Numbered from the stretch's first letter, positions 24,210 through 32,639 are shown. The stretch: 64,000 nt of DNA from an uncultured Eubacteriales bacterium (GCA_934457095.1 CAKSHJ010000002.1:1-64000), one strand, 5' to 3'. Notes: generated by a model from the letters alone, not told the origin. Translations and numbers: made by a program.

Positions 24210-24239
24210 GCAAACACCTCACCGAGTTTATCAAATAGC

Positions 24240-24268
24240 AGTATAACACGAAAGACCAAACAATGCAA
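24240..24268 (-). promoter_or_regulatory. dnaD-dnaI promoter
   Basis: The minus strand carries TTGCAT (24268-24263), 17 bases and TATACT (24245-24240), 31 bases before the dnaD ATG. Confidence 0.55.
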
Positions 24269-24361
24269 TTTCCCCTCAAGCAAAATTCCTGTAAAAAGCG
24301 AGAAAAACCCTTGCAAAACAAAGCCGGATGACCCATAAGAGAAAAAATCGAAGAAAAGAGG

Positions 24362-24390
24362 TTGACATTTTTCGCAGACTGTATTATAAT
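24362..24390 (+). promoter_or_regulatory. tRNA-Gly promoter
   Basis: A consensus promoter: TTGACA (24362-24367), 17 bases and TATAAT (24385-24390), 20 bases before the tRNA. Confidence 0.85.
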
Positions 24391-24409
24391 GAAAAACGCA
24401 ATATATACT

Positions 24410-24485
24410 GCGGATGTAGCTCATCTGGTAGAGCGCCACCTTGCCAAGGTGGAGGTAGCGAGTTCGAGCCTCGTCATCCGCTCCA
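24410..24485 (+). tRNA. tRNA-Gly (GCC)
   Basis: Complete cloverleaf: acceptor GCGGATG/CATCCGC, discriminator T, encoded CCA, anticodon stem CCACC/GGTGG with loop TTGCCAA (anticodon GCC), and T-arm GAGTTCGAGCCTC. Confidence 0.96.
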
Positions 24486-24518
24486 CCAAACCTTTTTCCT
24501 TTCAACTTTTTCCTTTCT

Positions 24519-24565
24519 AAAAATAGAGTCCGGACGCACATAGCGTTTCGGGCTCTATTTTTTAT
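24519..24565 (+). terminator. tRNA-Gly terminator
   Basis: AAATAGAG...CTCTATTTTTT outer stem with an inner CCGGACGC/GCGTTTCGG stem. It shares the CCGGACGC core with the terminator of the tRNA at 32045-32121. Confidence 0.8.
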
Positions 24566-24605
24566 TTGGCGACAAACCGCCTAAATGTTACGAAAATATG
24601 AACTG

Positions 24606-24619
24606 TTTTTTTTTTTTTT
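24606..24619 (+). repeat. T14 homopolymer upstream of the second surface operon
   Basis: Fourteen consecutive Ts end about 31 bases before the -35 box at 24651. Such tracts are prone to slipped-strand length change. They can also work as an UP element or as a bent-DNA site. Confidence 0.7.
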
Positions 24620-24650
24620 GTAAATTTTTTCGCGCGTTGCTTCTTTATGG

Positions 24651-24680
24651 TTGACGTTTCACCCAAAAAATTTGTATAAT
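24651..24680 (+). promoter_or_regulatory. Promoter of the second surface operon
   Basis: TTGACG (24651-24656), 18 bases and TATAAT (24675-24680), 62 bases before the start codon at 24743. Confidence 0.7.
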
Positions 24681-24742
24681 TTTAATAATTAAAAATATTT
24701 TTTTGATTATAATTCCAAAAGTAAAGGGGAAGTGAATGAATT

Positions 24743-25831
24743 ATGAAAAAAATAACGGCAGCGCTGGTTGCAGTGGCATTGTCTCTGTTTGCCTCGGTTA
24801 CGGTATTTGCAGTGGGAGATGTTACGGTTTCAACCACCGCGCTGAACGTAAACGAAAGAGAAAGCACAACCTTTACGATTACGGCAACCAATTGCGTAGG
24901 CAGAGTGGACATTACCTCTGACAACCCGAATGTGGCAACGGTGGATACCGGCACTAGCACTATTTGGGTGGACCACAATAGCGCAACACCAAATGCTCCT
25001 GCAAGTAAATCCTATACCGTAACGGTTAGGGGAGTTTCCGGGGGCAACACCGCAATTAAGACAACTTTGACCACTGTTGCAACTTATGACGATGAGGAAT
25101 TGGACGGTAAGGTCTACACAATCCCTATAGCGGTCAATGGAAAGAGCGGCTCAACGCCGACCCCTGGTAATAACGGCAATACGGGTGGAGGGTATCAGCC
25201 GCCGGCGGCAGAACGGGCCGCCAACGGCGACACCACGATAGGAATTATGCAGACGAATTTGGACCCGCAGACTGTTGCATTTGAGGTACCGTTGTATGTG
25301 ACAGTGGCGGCGGTAAACGGTCAAACCGAGTTGCGTTGTCCAACCAATTACGGCATTACCAACACCAGCCAGGAAGTCGACGGCGCTTATTTTAAGTTAG
25401 CAGTTACGCGGCTTACCCTGCAAACAGTGGCCAACCATACATGGGAAATCGTTGACGGTGCACCAACTCAAAATAAACAGTTGGCGCTGCAAATCGGCGG
25501 ACTTTCGATGCCGGCAACAAACGGTGCGGCCACAGGCGCAGTACATATAGTAGATATCAAGAATAAAGACAACACCTTTTACAATTTGACAACGAGAAAA
25601 TTTACATTGATAGATAAGACCGGACCATTGATGATACCGGTTGCAGGACAGGTGGCCGGCAGTACGCGAGGCGATGTCGCAGCTGCGCCGCAATTTCGGC
25701 TTAAATACACCGTTAGTCCGGTTACCGAAGACGGTGCATTGCTTGGTCAAATATACGTTGGAGACGACAGTGTAGCAGCAGGTTTTGGCGTATGGAATGA
25801 GCAAACAAAGCAATTTGACCGGCTGGATTAG
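24743..25831 (+). CDS. Secreted Ig-like surface protein
   Basis: 362 residues. A signal peptide (KKITAALVAVALSLFASVTVFA) is followed by a bacterial Ig-like domain (STTALNVNERESTTFTITATN...GRVDITSDNPNVATV). A flexible linker TPTPGNNGNTGGG near residue 138 leads to a C-terminal beta domain of about 200 residues with VAFEVPLYVTVAAVNGQ and APQFRLKYTVSPV. No anchor is seen. The signal, the Ig-like domain and the linker are closely similar to the first 135 residues of the product at 28582-30024. It is the first gene of a three-gene operon. The C-terminal domain faintly recalls WxL-type wall-binding domains, but I cannot name it. AAAGGGGAAGTG precedes the ATG at some distance. Confidence 0.68.
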   Translation: MKKITAALVAVALSLFASVTVFAVGDVTVSTTALNVNERESTTFTITATNCVGRVDITSDNPNVATVDTGTSTIWVDHNSATPNAPASKSYTVTVRGVSGGNTAIKTTLTTVATYDDEELDGKVYTIPIAVNGKSGSTPTPGNNGNTGGGYQPPAAERAANGDTTIGIMQTNLDPQTVAFEVPLYVTVAAVNGQTELRCPTNYGITNTSQEVDGAYFKLAVTRLTLQTVANHTWEIVDGAPTQNKQLALQIGGLSMPATNGAATGAVHIVDIKNKDNTFYNLTTRKFTLIDKTGPLMIPVAGQVAGSTRGDVAAAPQFRLKYTVSPVTEDGALLGQIYVGDDSVAAGFGVWNEQTKQFDRLD

Positions 25832-25870
25832 GCATAAAAATGTGTAATATTTAGTTAGGAGGAATGCAAC

Positions 25871-28579
25871 ATGAAAAGACAAGTTTGCAGCATAGGCAAA
25901 AAGTGGCTGGCGGCTTTGTTGACTGCTATCATGTTGCTGAGCGTATGTGCAACGGCTTTGCCGTTTATAACCGTACAGGCAGCGCAAGAAACCAAGACTG
26001 AAATTCAAATAGGTGACTATGAGGAAAACGCCGAACAGACTTGGGATGTCAGCACGGATTTGAACATTCAGCTGACTCTGGGAAAGTGGTATTCTTCAGA
26101 CGGAAAATATGCCAACCCGACGATTCCAGTTCAAGTGATTCAAAAGCCTCGCAGCGATGAGGAAAACATGGTTATCGTCATCTGCGGCGAGGGATATACC
26201 AAAAATCAGCAGCAAAAATTTGTCAACGACGTCAAGAGAATGTGGGCGGGGGTTTTACAATACGAGCCCTATCGAAGCATGGCGGATCGCTTTAACGTGT
26301 ACGCGCTCTGCACAGCTTCAGAGTCCTCATATGGTCGCGGCGGCAGCACTTTCTTTGACGTGTATTCCGAGTCCATATCGGTTAACGGAAGCACTCAGAA
26401 AAACCATATTTTCGAGCGTTGCATCGGTCCGGCCTTTTTGGAAAAAATCCACGATTCCCATATCCCGCAAACGGTAGACCCCAACCAGGTTTATGACAAT
26501 GAACCCTATTATTATGTTCACAACTACATCAACCAGTTTATGTTGCTGGTAAACACTGCCAAGGATTTTGGCGGAGCGTATAATAATCTTCCTTTCGGTT
26601 TTCACTATATTATCGCTCCGGCGGACAGCGCCCGCGCCACCGCCACCTTTACTCACGAACTGGGTCACGGACTTTTGTATTTGGGAGATGAATATTCCAC
26701 CGGAAATACGCTGACCGATGATGCAGAAAGGGCGTCTTTGAATATGACTGGGGTCAAAGACCCTAATCAGGTAAAATGGAAACAAATGCTGGGTTTCCGC
26801 AAGACTTATTCCTGCCCTCACCAGACCGGTTCGGGAGTTCTTAATTCCAGCCGAGAATGCTTGATGCGGGATACGAACTATTCCCTGTGCGAAGTCTGCA
26901 AGCTTCAGGGAGCCAAGCGCATGAGCCAGCTTATAAAAAATGGGTCGAGTCTCTATGTGGCGACTCCGGAGGTAAAAAAATATACCGGTGCATATAGCAA
27001 GCTTTCCGATTTTTCAGAGACAAGTATTAACGGCTATTTTACCTATGACACAGACCGGACGAACCGCCTTTTGAGCGGCAGAAGCAAAACCAATTTTAAT
27101 CCCACAGAAATGAAAGGACAAAAGGTAGAACTGCGAACGATTGTCCAAAATTTATCGGACACTCAAAAACGAACCGTTACGCTGAAGCTTTGGGTACAGC
27201 ATTCCGATGGAACCAAAGCTACGGCAGGTGGCAAAGAAATCTCGGCAGAGCAGACCTTTACCGTTCCCGCTTGGAGCGAGAAGTCCAAATTCTGGCCCAA
27301 AGGAATGCTGAACTACGTCGGCAGCGATTTTAACTCCGGCCTTGCCAACTGCTCTTTGGTTTATACCATTCCAACAGACGCTCAATTGCAAAGCGGAGAC
27401 ACCGTCTGCTTTACCGTGACGGACGAAAACGGCAATATTTTGGCGCATGACGGCACAGAAACGCAAAGCTACGCCAATGTTACCCTCCGCTACAAATTTA
27501 AGGACGGCAACGATGTTCCGAACGCTGAGCCTTCCACCATTCCGGTACCGGTGGGTACAGTGGTCAATTGGACGGCTCCGAAGACCGTAAACGGGTATCA
27601 ATTTGACCACGCAGACGGCTTGAACCAAAAAGTTGGCAGCGACGGCCTGACGATTACCTATTATTACGAAGAAGAGCAGTCGATTCAGCCGACGAAAACA
27701 GATGTCAGCAGGTTGAGCATAACGCTGGGTCAAACGCAATTTACCTACGACGGCACAAAGAAAAAGCCGACCGTTACGGTAAAACACGACGGCACGACGC
27801 TGACGGAAAACAAAGATTACACCTTAAAATATGAAAGTAATGTAAACGCCGGAACAGGCTTTGTGACGATTGCAGGAATGGGCGAATATGTGGGCGCGCT
27901 GAAAAAGCAATTTACTATTTTGCCGGGCATTTTAAGCTATCATGCCTCAGATTACCAAGGCCTGTACGATGGCAAAGGGCATACGGTGAGCGTACAGCCC
28001 ACCACGCCGAATGGCACGGTGCGATATATGGACGAGAGCGGTAATTATACGCTCACGGCCCCGCCAAGTTATACGGCGGTGGGCAGCTATACGGTTTCGT
28101 TTCAAATTTCAGCGCCGAATTACAACACCTTTACCGGCGCACGCACGGTGAATATTTACGGCGTACAAAGTACCGACAGCACGCTGACCAAAACCGACAA
28201 CAGACTCAAGGTGCTGGATTATACCACCAGCGTCAACGAGTTATACAAAAAAATCAACCTCAATGCGGCCAACGCGAACTATACGCATTATGATAAAAAC
28301 AAAAATGCGGTGAGCAGCGACCTGTTGAAAACCGGCGACTATGTAAAAATCCGCATCAACAATACCTGGGACATGGAATATCAAATTTCGGTATCGGGGG
28401 ACGTCAACGGTGACGGGAAAATCACGGCAATGGATTACGTAAAGGTTTCCAACCACATTATGGGCGCGCGCAGCATTAACGGCGAGGTATATTTAGATGC
28501 CGCCGATGTTAACGGCGACGGAAGAATTACCGCAATAGATTATGTAAAAATCAATAAGCGAATTATGGGGACGAATTAA
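25871..28579 (+). CDS. Secreted M64-family metallopeptidase with C-terminal dockerin
   Basis: 902 residues. A signal peptide (about residues 1-38) is followed by the peptidase M64 (IgA peptidase-like) domain, about residues 60-370. Its zinc motif HELGH lies at 262-266 with GDEY shortly after, the expected third-ligand region. Beta-rich modules follow, including an MBG-like one (FTYDGTKKKPTVTVKHDGT, GYVG-type ending). The last 60 residues hold two dockerin calcium repeats, DVNGDGKITAMDYVK and DVNGDGRITAIDYVK, each ending in IMG. Dockerins dock to cohesins of a scaffoldin; no cohesin is recognised in this window. M64 members include an IgA-cleaving enzyme from a gut Clostridium, but the substrate here is unknown. 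TTAGGAGGAATGCAAC precedes the ATG. Confidence 0.88.
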   Translation: MKRQVCSIGKKWLAALLTAIMLLSVCATALPFITVQAAQETKTEIQIGDYEENAEQTWDVSTDLNIQLTLGKWYSSDGKYANPTIPVQVIQKPRSDEENMVIVICGEGYTKNQQQKFVNDVKRMWAGVLQYEPYRSMADRFNVYALCTASESSYGRGGSTFFDVYSESISVNGSTQKNHIFERCIGPAFLEKIHDSHIPQTVDPNQVYDNEPYYYVHNYINQFMLLVNTAKDFGGAYNNLPFGFHYIIAPADSARATATFTHELGHGLLYLGDEYSTGNTLTDDAERASLNMTGVKDPNQVKWKQMLGFRKTYSCPHQTGSGVLNSSRECLMRDTNYSLCEVCKLQGAKRMSQLIKNGSSLYVATPEVKKYTGAYSKLSDFSETSINGYFTYDTDRTNRLLSGRSKTNFNPTEMKGQKVELRTIVQNLSDTQKRTVTLKLWVQHSDGTKATAGGKEISAEQTFTVPAWSEKSKFWPKGMLNYVGSDFNSGLANCSLVYTIPTDAQLQSGDTVCFTVTDENGNILAHDGTETQSYANVTLRYKFKDGNDVPNAEPSTIPVPVGTVVNWTAPKTVNGYQFDHADGLNQKVGSDGLTITYYYEEEQSIQPTKTDVSRLSITLGQTQFTYDGTKKKPTVTVKHDGTTLTENKDYTLKYESNVNAGTGFVTIAGMGEYVGALKKQFTILPGILSYHASDYQGLYDGKGHTVSVQPTTPNGTVRYMDESGNYTLTAPPSYTAVGSYTVSFQISAPNYNTFTGARTVNIYGVQSTDSTLTKTDNRLKVLDYTTSVNELYKKINLNAANANYTHYDKNKNAVSSDLLKTGDYVKIRINNTWDMEYQISVSGDVNGDGKITAMDYVKVSNHIMGARSINGEVYLDAADVNGDGRITAIDYVKINKRIMGTN

Positions 28580-28581
28580 AC

Positions 28582-30024
28582 ATGAAAAAAATATTGGCAG
28601 TGCTTTTTGCGCTGATACTGAGTCTGACCGTACCGAATGTGGTATTTGCGGCAGGCGGAGTTTCGGTATCCACCGGCAACCTTAGCATTACCGAGGGCGA
28701 AAGCGCTTCGTTCACAATTACGGCAAACAACGCCGCCGGCAGAGTGGATATCGCTTCCTCCAATCCGGGAGTGGCGGCAGTTTCTGTGGGCAGTCAGTTT
28801 CTTGACCGGAACAGCTGCACGGTAACGGTGACGGCGGGTGCAGTAGGCAGCGCCGCAATTACCGTACAGCTAACGGATGTATACACTTTTGACGAAGAAG
28901 ATTTGAGCGGCAGAAGCTACACGGTGCAGGTAACGGTAAACCCGAGGTCTGCACCGCCCACGCCGGGCAATAACGGCAATAGCGGCGGCCAAACAACCCG
29001 GCCTAATACGCCGTCAAATAGTAGCGGTCAAACAACCCGGCCCAATACGCCGTCAAATAGTAGCGGCCAAACAACCCGGCCCAATACACCTTCCAATAGC
29101 GGCGAGCAAAAGTCGGAGGAATCCCAGCAAGAACATGCAGAAAGCCTCAATTTAAGCCGTTTAGAGGCCGTTGGGTATTCGTTGGATTTTGACCCGGAAA
29201 AAACGGAATACGAATTGGCCGTGGGCAACGAAGTCAATGCACTGGAAATTTTTGCCGAAGCAGAAAGCGAGGAGGCAACGGTTATCGTAACCGGGAGCGA
29301 TACGCTGGAAGTGGGCGAAAATACGATAACGGTGCAGGTAACGGGCAAGGACGGCGCTGTGAAAGAGTACCACATTTTGGTAATAAGAAGCGACGAAATT
29401 CCGGAAACAACGGCGGAGCGCTTGGAGCAGACGCTGAAAAACACAACAAAAGACACGGTCGCATTGCGAATCACGGATACCCCGATTGTGAGCAAGGAGC
29501 AGTTTGAGCTGGTGAAAAACAGCGGCAAGCGCCTACTGATTAATCGGTACGACGGCGACGTTCTGCGGTATACATGGAGCGTCTCGGATTTTGAAACGCT
29601 GATGGATTTAAACAGCGAGATTACGATTGCAGAAAAGGCCGATGCAAGTTTAGAAAAATTGACGAATTATGCGCGTGCGGCGGTATTGGAGTTCTCACAC
29701 AGCGGAGATTTGCCCAAGGGAACGAAAGTACGGCTGAATGTACAGTCTCGCTATGCCGACGGCGAAGTGTTGAATATGTATTATTACAACGGAGAAACGC
29801 TGCAATTGGCACAAAAAGCGCTGACCGTACAGGCAGGGTATGTAGAATTTGAGCTTACGCATTGCTCGGAGTACGTGCTGACGCAAGCGACCTTGGGCGC
29901 AGCGAGCGCATCGACCAACGGTATGCTCATAGGCATCATCGTGCTCTCGGTACTTGCGGGGCTTGAGCTGATTGCGCTGGTTATTTTGGGCGTAAAAATC
30001 GGCATAAAAAAGAAAACCATATAA
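28582..30024 (+). CDS. Membrane-anchored Ig-like/cadherin-like surface protein with Thr/Pro repeats
   Basis: 480 residues. In order: a signal peptide (KKILAVLFALILSLTVPNVVFA), a bacterial Ig-like domain like that of the 24743-25831 product, a linker PPTPGNNGN, three 13-residue repeats (SGQTTRPNTPSNS type) and a Glu-rich stretch. A cadherin-like beta-sandwich follows (LSRLEAVGYSLDFDPEKTEYE...GAVKEYHILV), then a C-terminal extracellular domain. A membrane segment (LIGIIVLSVLAGLELIALVI) with GIKKKTI at the cytoplasmic end closes the protein. It could display or tether the two secreted partners. The ATG begins two bases after the protease stop, so translation is coupled. Confidence 0.75.
   Translation: MKKILAVLFALILSLTVPNVVFAAGGVSVSTGNLSITEGESASFTITANNAAGRVDIASSNPGVAAVSVGSQFLDRNSCTVTVTAGAVGSAAITVQLTDVYTFDEEDLSGRSYTVQVTVNPRSAPPTPGNNGNSGGQTTRPNTPSNSSGQTTRPNTPSNSSGQTTRPNTPSNSGEQKSEESQQEHAESLNLSRLEAVGYSLDFDPEKTEYELAVGNEVNALEIFAEAESEEATVIVTGSDTLEVGENTITVQVTGKDGAVKEYHILVIRSDEIPETTAERLEQTLKNTTKDTVALRITDTPIVSKEQFELVKNSGKRLLINRYDGDVLRYTWSVSDFETLMDLNSEITIAEKADASLEKLTNYARAAVLEFSHSGDLPKGTKVRLNVQSRYADGEVLNMYYYNGETLQLAQKALTVQAGYVEFELTHCSEYVLTQATLGAASASTNGMLIGIIVLSVLAGLELIALVILGVKIGIKKKTI
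28978..29094 (+). repeat. Three 39-bp in-frame tandem repeats
   Basis: Units start at 28978, 29017 and 29056. They differ at a few bases and encode 13 residues each (NSSGQTTRPNTPS register). Copy-number change would lengthen or shorten the stalk without breaking the frame. Confidence 0.9.
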
Positions 30025-30056
30025 AAAAAGGCAAGTCGTAAAGGCTTGCTTTTTGT
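30024..30056 (+). terminator. Terminator of the second surface operon
   Basis: AAGGCAAG/CTTGCTTT stem with loop TCGTAAAGG, ending in TTTTTGTTTTG. Confidence 0.75.
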
Positions 30057-30060
30057 TTTG

Positions 30061-30089
30061 TTTACAAACGAAAAGAAACGTGGTAATAT
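30061..30089 (+). promoter_or_regulatory. Promoter of the small glycine-rich membrane protein
   Basis: TTTACA (30061-30066), 17 bases and TAATAT (30084-30089), 31 bases before the start codon. Confidence 0.5.
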
Positions 30090-30119
30090 ATAGAAAAAAG
30101 CGCGAGAGGAGCGGAAAAT

Positions 30120-30350
30120 ATGGCAGAAAAACAGCGCGGAAAAATTTTATCGGGCACCTCGGTAGGGGTGGCGTTGGGCGCGGTAGCGGGCGGCTTGGTG
30201 GGGCACTACGCCTTTGAAAATTTGCCGGTAGGCCTTGCGATTGGCGTAGCGGCGGGCGTGGTATTAGGCTCGGTATTCGACTTTTGCATGGTACGCATTT
30301 TGCGCAAACGCCTCGGTCAAAAGCAAGGTTCGGAGCAGGAAACAGAATAA
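30120..30350 (+). CDS. Small glycine-zipper membrane protein
   Basis: 76 residues. Two hydrophobic helices contain small-residue zippers (GVALGAVAGGLVGHYAF and GLAIGVAAGVVLGSVFDF), followed by a basic and then acidic tail. It is unknown, but plausible as a real gene. It has a promoter, a GAGAGGAGCGG ribosome site and sensible composition, and its tail does not overlap another gene. No function is recognised. Confidence 0.55.
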   Translation: MAEKQRGKILSGTSVGVALGAVAGGLVGHYAFENLPVGLAIGVAAGVVLGSVFDFCMVRILRKRLGQKQGSEQETE

Positions 30351-30398
30351 TATTTTACGGAGAAAATACGGCAAGTATAACAATTATTACCTGTTTTT

Positions 30399-30770
30399 TT
30401 ATTTACATTTCAGCAATTTGCACAAAAATAACGCCGGTATGGTCAGAACACCCCAAAGCAAAGTGAACGGCAGACAAATTTGCCCCTTTAGATTCAGCGG
30501 CAAACCGGAATAATCCCAAACCTGTTTTTTCATAGCCACATTGACCACAAGACCGGTGACGAATTCGACCGCGGTAATCACGCACGAACCGGCCATACAT
30601 TTGACGGTGAGGCTGCGTTTTTTGAGCAAACCGTTGCAAACCTTATGAATACAGCACAGCCCCGCGCCGCCGGCAAACGCCATGGAAATATGGGTTTTTC
30701 TGCGATAGAGCCATTCCAAGGCGGGATAAATAGAGCCGCCGGCCAAAAAAAGACGCATGAATTGTATCAT
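30399..30770 (-). CDS. Small membrane protein of the CmpB/ABC-type IV family
   Basis: 123 residues with about four membrane segments. The segment VEFVTGLVVNVAMKKQVWDYSGLPLNLKGQICLPFTLLWG carries the pattern of the putative ABC-transporter type IV family (ABC_trans_CmpB), common in Clostridia. Length is shorter than some members, which can be fused to other domains. Its function is not established. It converges on the small gene at 30120-30350. Confidence 0.65.
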   Translation of the reverse strand: MIQFMRLFLAGGSIYPALEWLYRRKTHISMAFAGGAGLCCIHKVCNGLLKKRSLTVKCMAGSCVITAVEFVTGLVVNVAMKKQVWDYSGLPLNLKGQICLPFTLLWGVLTIPALFLCKLLKCK

Positions 30771-30873
30771 AAACAGATTCCTCGCTTTAGGTTTTACCCA
30801 AAGTATTGCCTAAAATTTGAGGGAATATGCCGCTGTATTTTGGTATAAATGTGGAAAAAGCGGGAATATTTGT

Positions 30874-30898
30874 ATTGTGTTAATAAAAATGTCACAAT
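30874..30898 (+). other. Inverted repeat upstream of galE
   Basis: ATTGTG (30874-30879) and CACAAT (30893-30898) with a 13-base spacer, about 60 bases before the galE start. It could be an operator. The spacing is too wide for a Rex site and no regulator is assigned. Confidence 0.35.
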
Positions 30899-30959
30899 CT
30901 TGTGGTTTAATAAAAAGGTTCAAAGCATGGAATACAACAGGAAAAAGAGGTTATAAACG

Positions 30960-31982
30960 ATGAAAGTTTTGGTAACAGGCGGCGCGGGATATATCGGGAG
31001 TCACACCTGCGTAGAGCTGCTGAAAGCCGGCTACGAGATTGCGGTGATGGACAATTTTGACAACAGTAAGCCCGAGGCGGTAACGCGCATAGAGGAGCTT
31101 GCGGGCAAAAAATTTCCGTTTTATGAGGCGGACGTGCGCAATGAGCAGAAATTGCGGGAAATTTTCCAAACCGAGCGCATTGGCGCGGTGATACATTTTG
31201 CCGGACTCAAAGCGGTGGGAGAATCGGTGCAGCTGCCGCTGAAATATTACAACAACAATTTAACCTCCACGCTGGTACTGCTTCAGGTCATGCAGCAATT
31301 CGGGGTGCAAAATTTGGTATTCAGCTCTTCGGCAACGGTATACGGCAACCCGCACAAAATGCCCATTACCGAGGATTTTCCGCTTTCCACCACCAATCCA
31401 TACGGCGCCACCAAGCTGATGATAGAGCAAATGCTCAAGGACATTGCCAAAGCAAATCCGGCCTTCAATCCGGTGCTATTGCGGTATTTTAACCCGGTGG
31501 GCGCGCACAAAAGCGGCCGCATCGGCGAGGACCCCAACGGCATTCCGAACAATCTGGTGCCGTATATCTCGCAGGTGGCCATTGGCAAGCTGCAAAAATT
31601 ACGGGTATTCGGCGGAGATTACGACACCAAAGACGGCACCGGCGTGCGGGATTTTATACACGTGGTAGATTTGGCCAAGGGGCACGTGGCGGCCTTGCGG
31701 CTGTTTGAAAAGCCCTGCGGCCTGCAAATCTACAATTTAGGCACCGGGCAGGGGTATTCGGTACTGGAGATGCTGCAAGCGTTTGAGAGAGCGGTGGGCA
31801 AAAAAATTCCGTATGAAATTGTGGCGCGCCGGGAGGGAGACATTCCGGTATGCTACGCCGACCCGGAAAAGGCCGCCAAGGAACTGAATTGGCGGGCGGA
31901 AAAAACAATTGACGACATGTGTGCGGACGCGTGGCGTTGGCAAAAGCAAAACCCCAACGGCTATGACGATTGCGCGGAATGA
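30960..31982 (+). CDS. galE: UDP-glucose 4-epimerase
   Basis: 340 residues, the usual length. NAD loop TGGAGYIGS at residues 7-15, HFAGLKAVGESV, the catalytic Ser/Tyr region SSSATVYGN with NPYGATKLM, and the galactose-type LRYFNPVGAH and GTGVRDFIHVVDLA motifs. It interconverts UDP-glucose and UDP-galactose and would use the GalU product. The ATG is preceded by AAAAGAGG. It is followed immediately by the promoter of the CAT-anticodon tRNA. Confidence 0.94.
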   Translation: MKVLVTGGAGYIGSHTCVELLKAGYEIAVMDNFDNSKPEAVTRIEELAGKKFPFYEADVRNEQKLREIFQTERIGAVIHFAGLKAVGESVQLPLKYYNNNLTSTLVLLQVMQQFGVQNLVFSSSATVYGNPHKMPITEDFPLSTTNPYGATKLMIEQMLKDIAKANPAFNPVLLRYFNPVGAHKSGRIGEDPNGIPNNLVPYISQVAIGKLQKLRVFGGDYDTKDGTGVRDFIHVVDLAKGHVAALRLFEKPCGLQIYNLGTGQGYSVLEMLQAFERAVGKKIPYEIVARREGDIPVCYADPEKAAKELNWRAEKTIDDMCADAWRWQKQNPNGYDDCAE

Positions 31983-31986
31983 TTGG

Positions 31987-32015
31987 TTGACAATTCGTTT
32001 GGTTTGTGGTAGTAT
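31987..32015 (+). promoter_or_regulatory. Promoter of the CAT-anticodon tRNA
   Basis: TTGACA (31987-31992), 17 bases and TAGTAT (32010-32015), preceded by TGTGG; 30 bases before the tRNA. Confidence 0.7.
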
Positions 32016-32044
32016 AAAAACCGCTGAGCTTACAAAAATTACGG

Positions 32045-32121
32045 GGGCCATTAGCTCAGCTGGTCAGAGCAACCGGCTCATAACCGGTTGGTCCCGGGTT
32101 CGAATCCCTGATGGCCCACCA
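32045..32121 (+). tRNA. tRNA with CAT anticodon (Ile2 or elongator Met)
   Basis: Complete cloverleaf: acceptor GGGCCAT/ATGGCCC, discriminator A, encoded CCA, anticodon stem CCGG around loop CTCATAA, T-arm GGGTTCGAATCCC. A CAT anticodon may read Met, or Ile after lysidine modification. The CTCATAA loop resembles Bacillus tRNA-Ile2 more than its elongator tRNA-Met (TTCATAC). The identity cannot be settled here. Confidence 0.93.
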
Positions 32122-32126
32122 GATTG

Positions 32127-32161
32127 CGTCCGGACGCGTTTTTGCGTTCGGGCTTTTTTTA
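32127..32161 (+). terminator. Terminator of the CAT-anticodon tRNA
   Basis: GTCCGGACGC (32128-32137) and GCGTTCGGGC (32144-32153) pair with G-U contacts, followed by seven Ts. Confidence 0.85.
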
Positions 32162-32244
32162 TTTTTATAATTTTGTTGCAAATGCAACCAATAATTGTAA
32201 AAATATGTGACATAATAGCAATACAACAGGAAGGAGAATTTACC

Positions 32245-32574
32245 ATGAAAAATTTAGAATTTTCAACGGTACTGCCGTTTGCCCAGCAGGTGCAATACCA
32301 GCAAGGGCAGGTGGTGAGCAAAACGCTTGCGCAGAACAAGGCGCTGAGCCTGACCCTATTTGCGTTTGACAAAGGCGAGGAAATCGGCACGCACGCCTCC
32401 AAAGGAGATGCGCTGGTCATTGTGCTGGACGGACAGGGTGAGGTGACGATCGAGGGAGAAGTTTATGCGCTTAAAACCGGAGATTCCATTGTAATGCCGG
32501 CAAACCGCCCCCACAGCGTATTTGCCACCGAACGCTTCAAAATGTTTCTGGTGGTCGAATTCCCGCAGGCATAA
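32245..32574 (+). CDS. Small cupin-domain protein
   Basis: 109 residues forming a single beta-barrel cupin. Motif 1 region EIGTHASKGDALVIVLDGQGEVTIEGE and motif 2 region LKTGDSIVMPANRPHSVFA keep His and Glu positions that could bind a metal. Clostridial stand-alone cupins of this type have no fixed function; sugar or small-ligand binding is possible. The ATG is selected by AAGGAGAATTTACC. It is bounded by the tRNA terminator upstream and a shared terminator downstream. Confidence 0.8.
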   Translation: MKNLEFSTVLPFAQQVQYQQGQVVSKTLAQNKALSLTLFAFDKGEEIGTHASKGDALVIVLDGQGEVTIEGEVYALKTGDSIVMPANRPHSVFATERFKMFLVVEFPQA

Positions 32575-32596
32575 CATTCAGCCAATCTCGTAAAAT

Positions 32597-32628
32597 AGCC
32601 GCAGGAATCCTGCGGCTGTTTCTGTTCT
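32597..32628. terminator. Bidirectional terminator between cupin and SleL-like genes
   Basis: AGCCGCAGGA (32597-32606) and TCCTGCGGCT (32608-32617) are perfect complements, followed by GTTTCTGTT. Confidence 0.65.
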
Positions 32629-32639
32629 GCGCGCGGAAT

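Noticed and set aside
28978..29094. Possible CRISPR-like repeats
   Set aside because: Units are contiguous, in frame and without spacers; this is a coding tandem repeat.
30874..30898. Rex-type TTGTG...CACAA operator before galE
   Set aside because: The arms are 13 bases apart; Rex sites need about 8.
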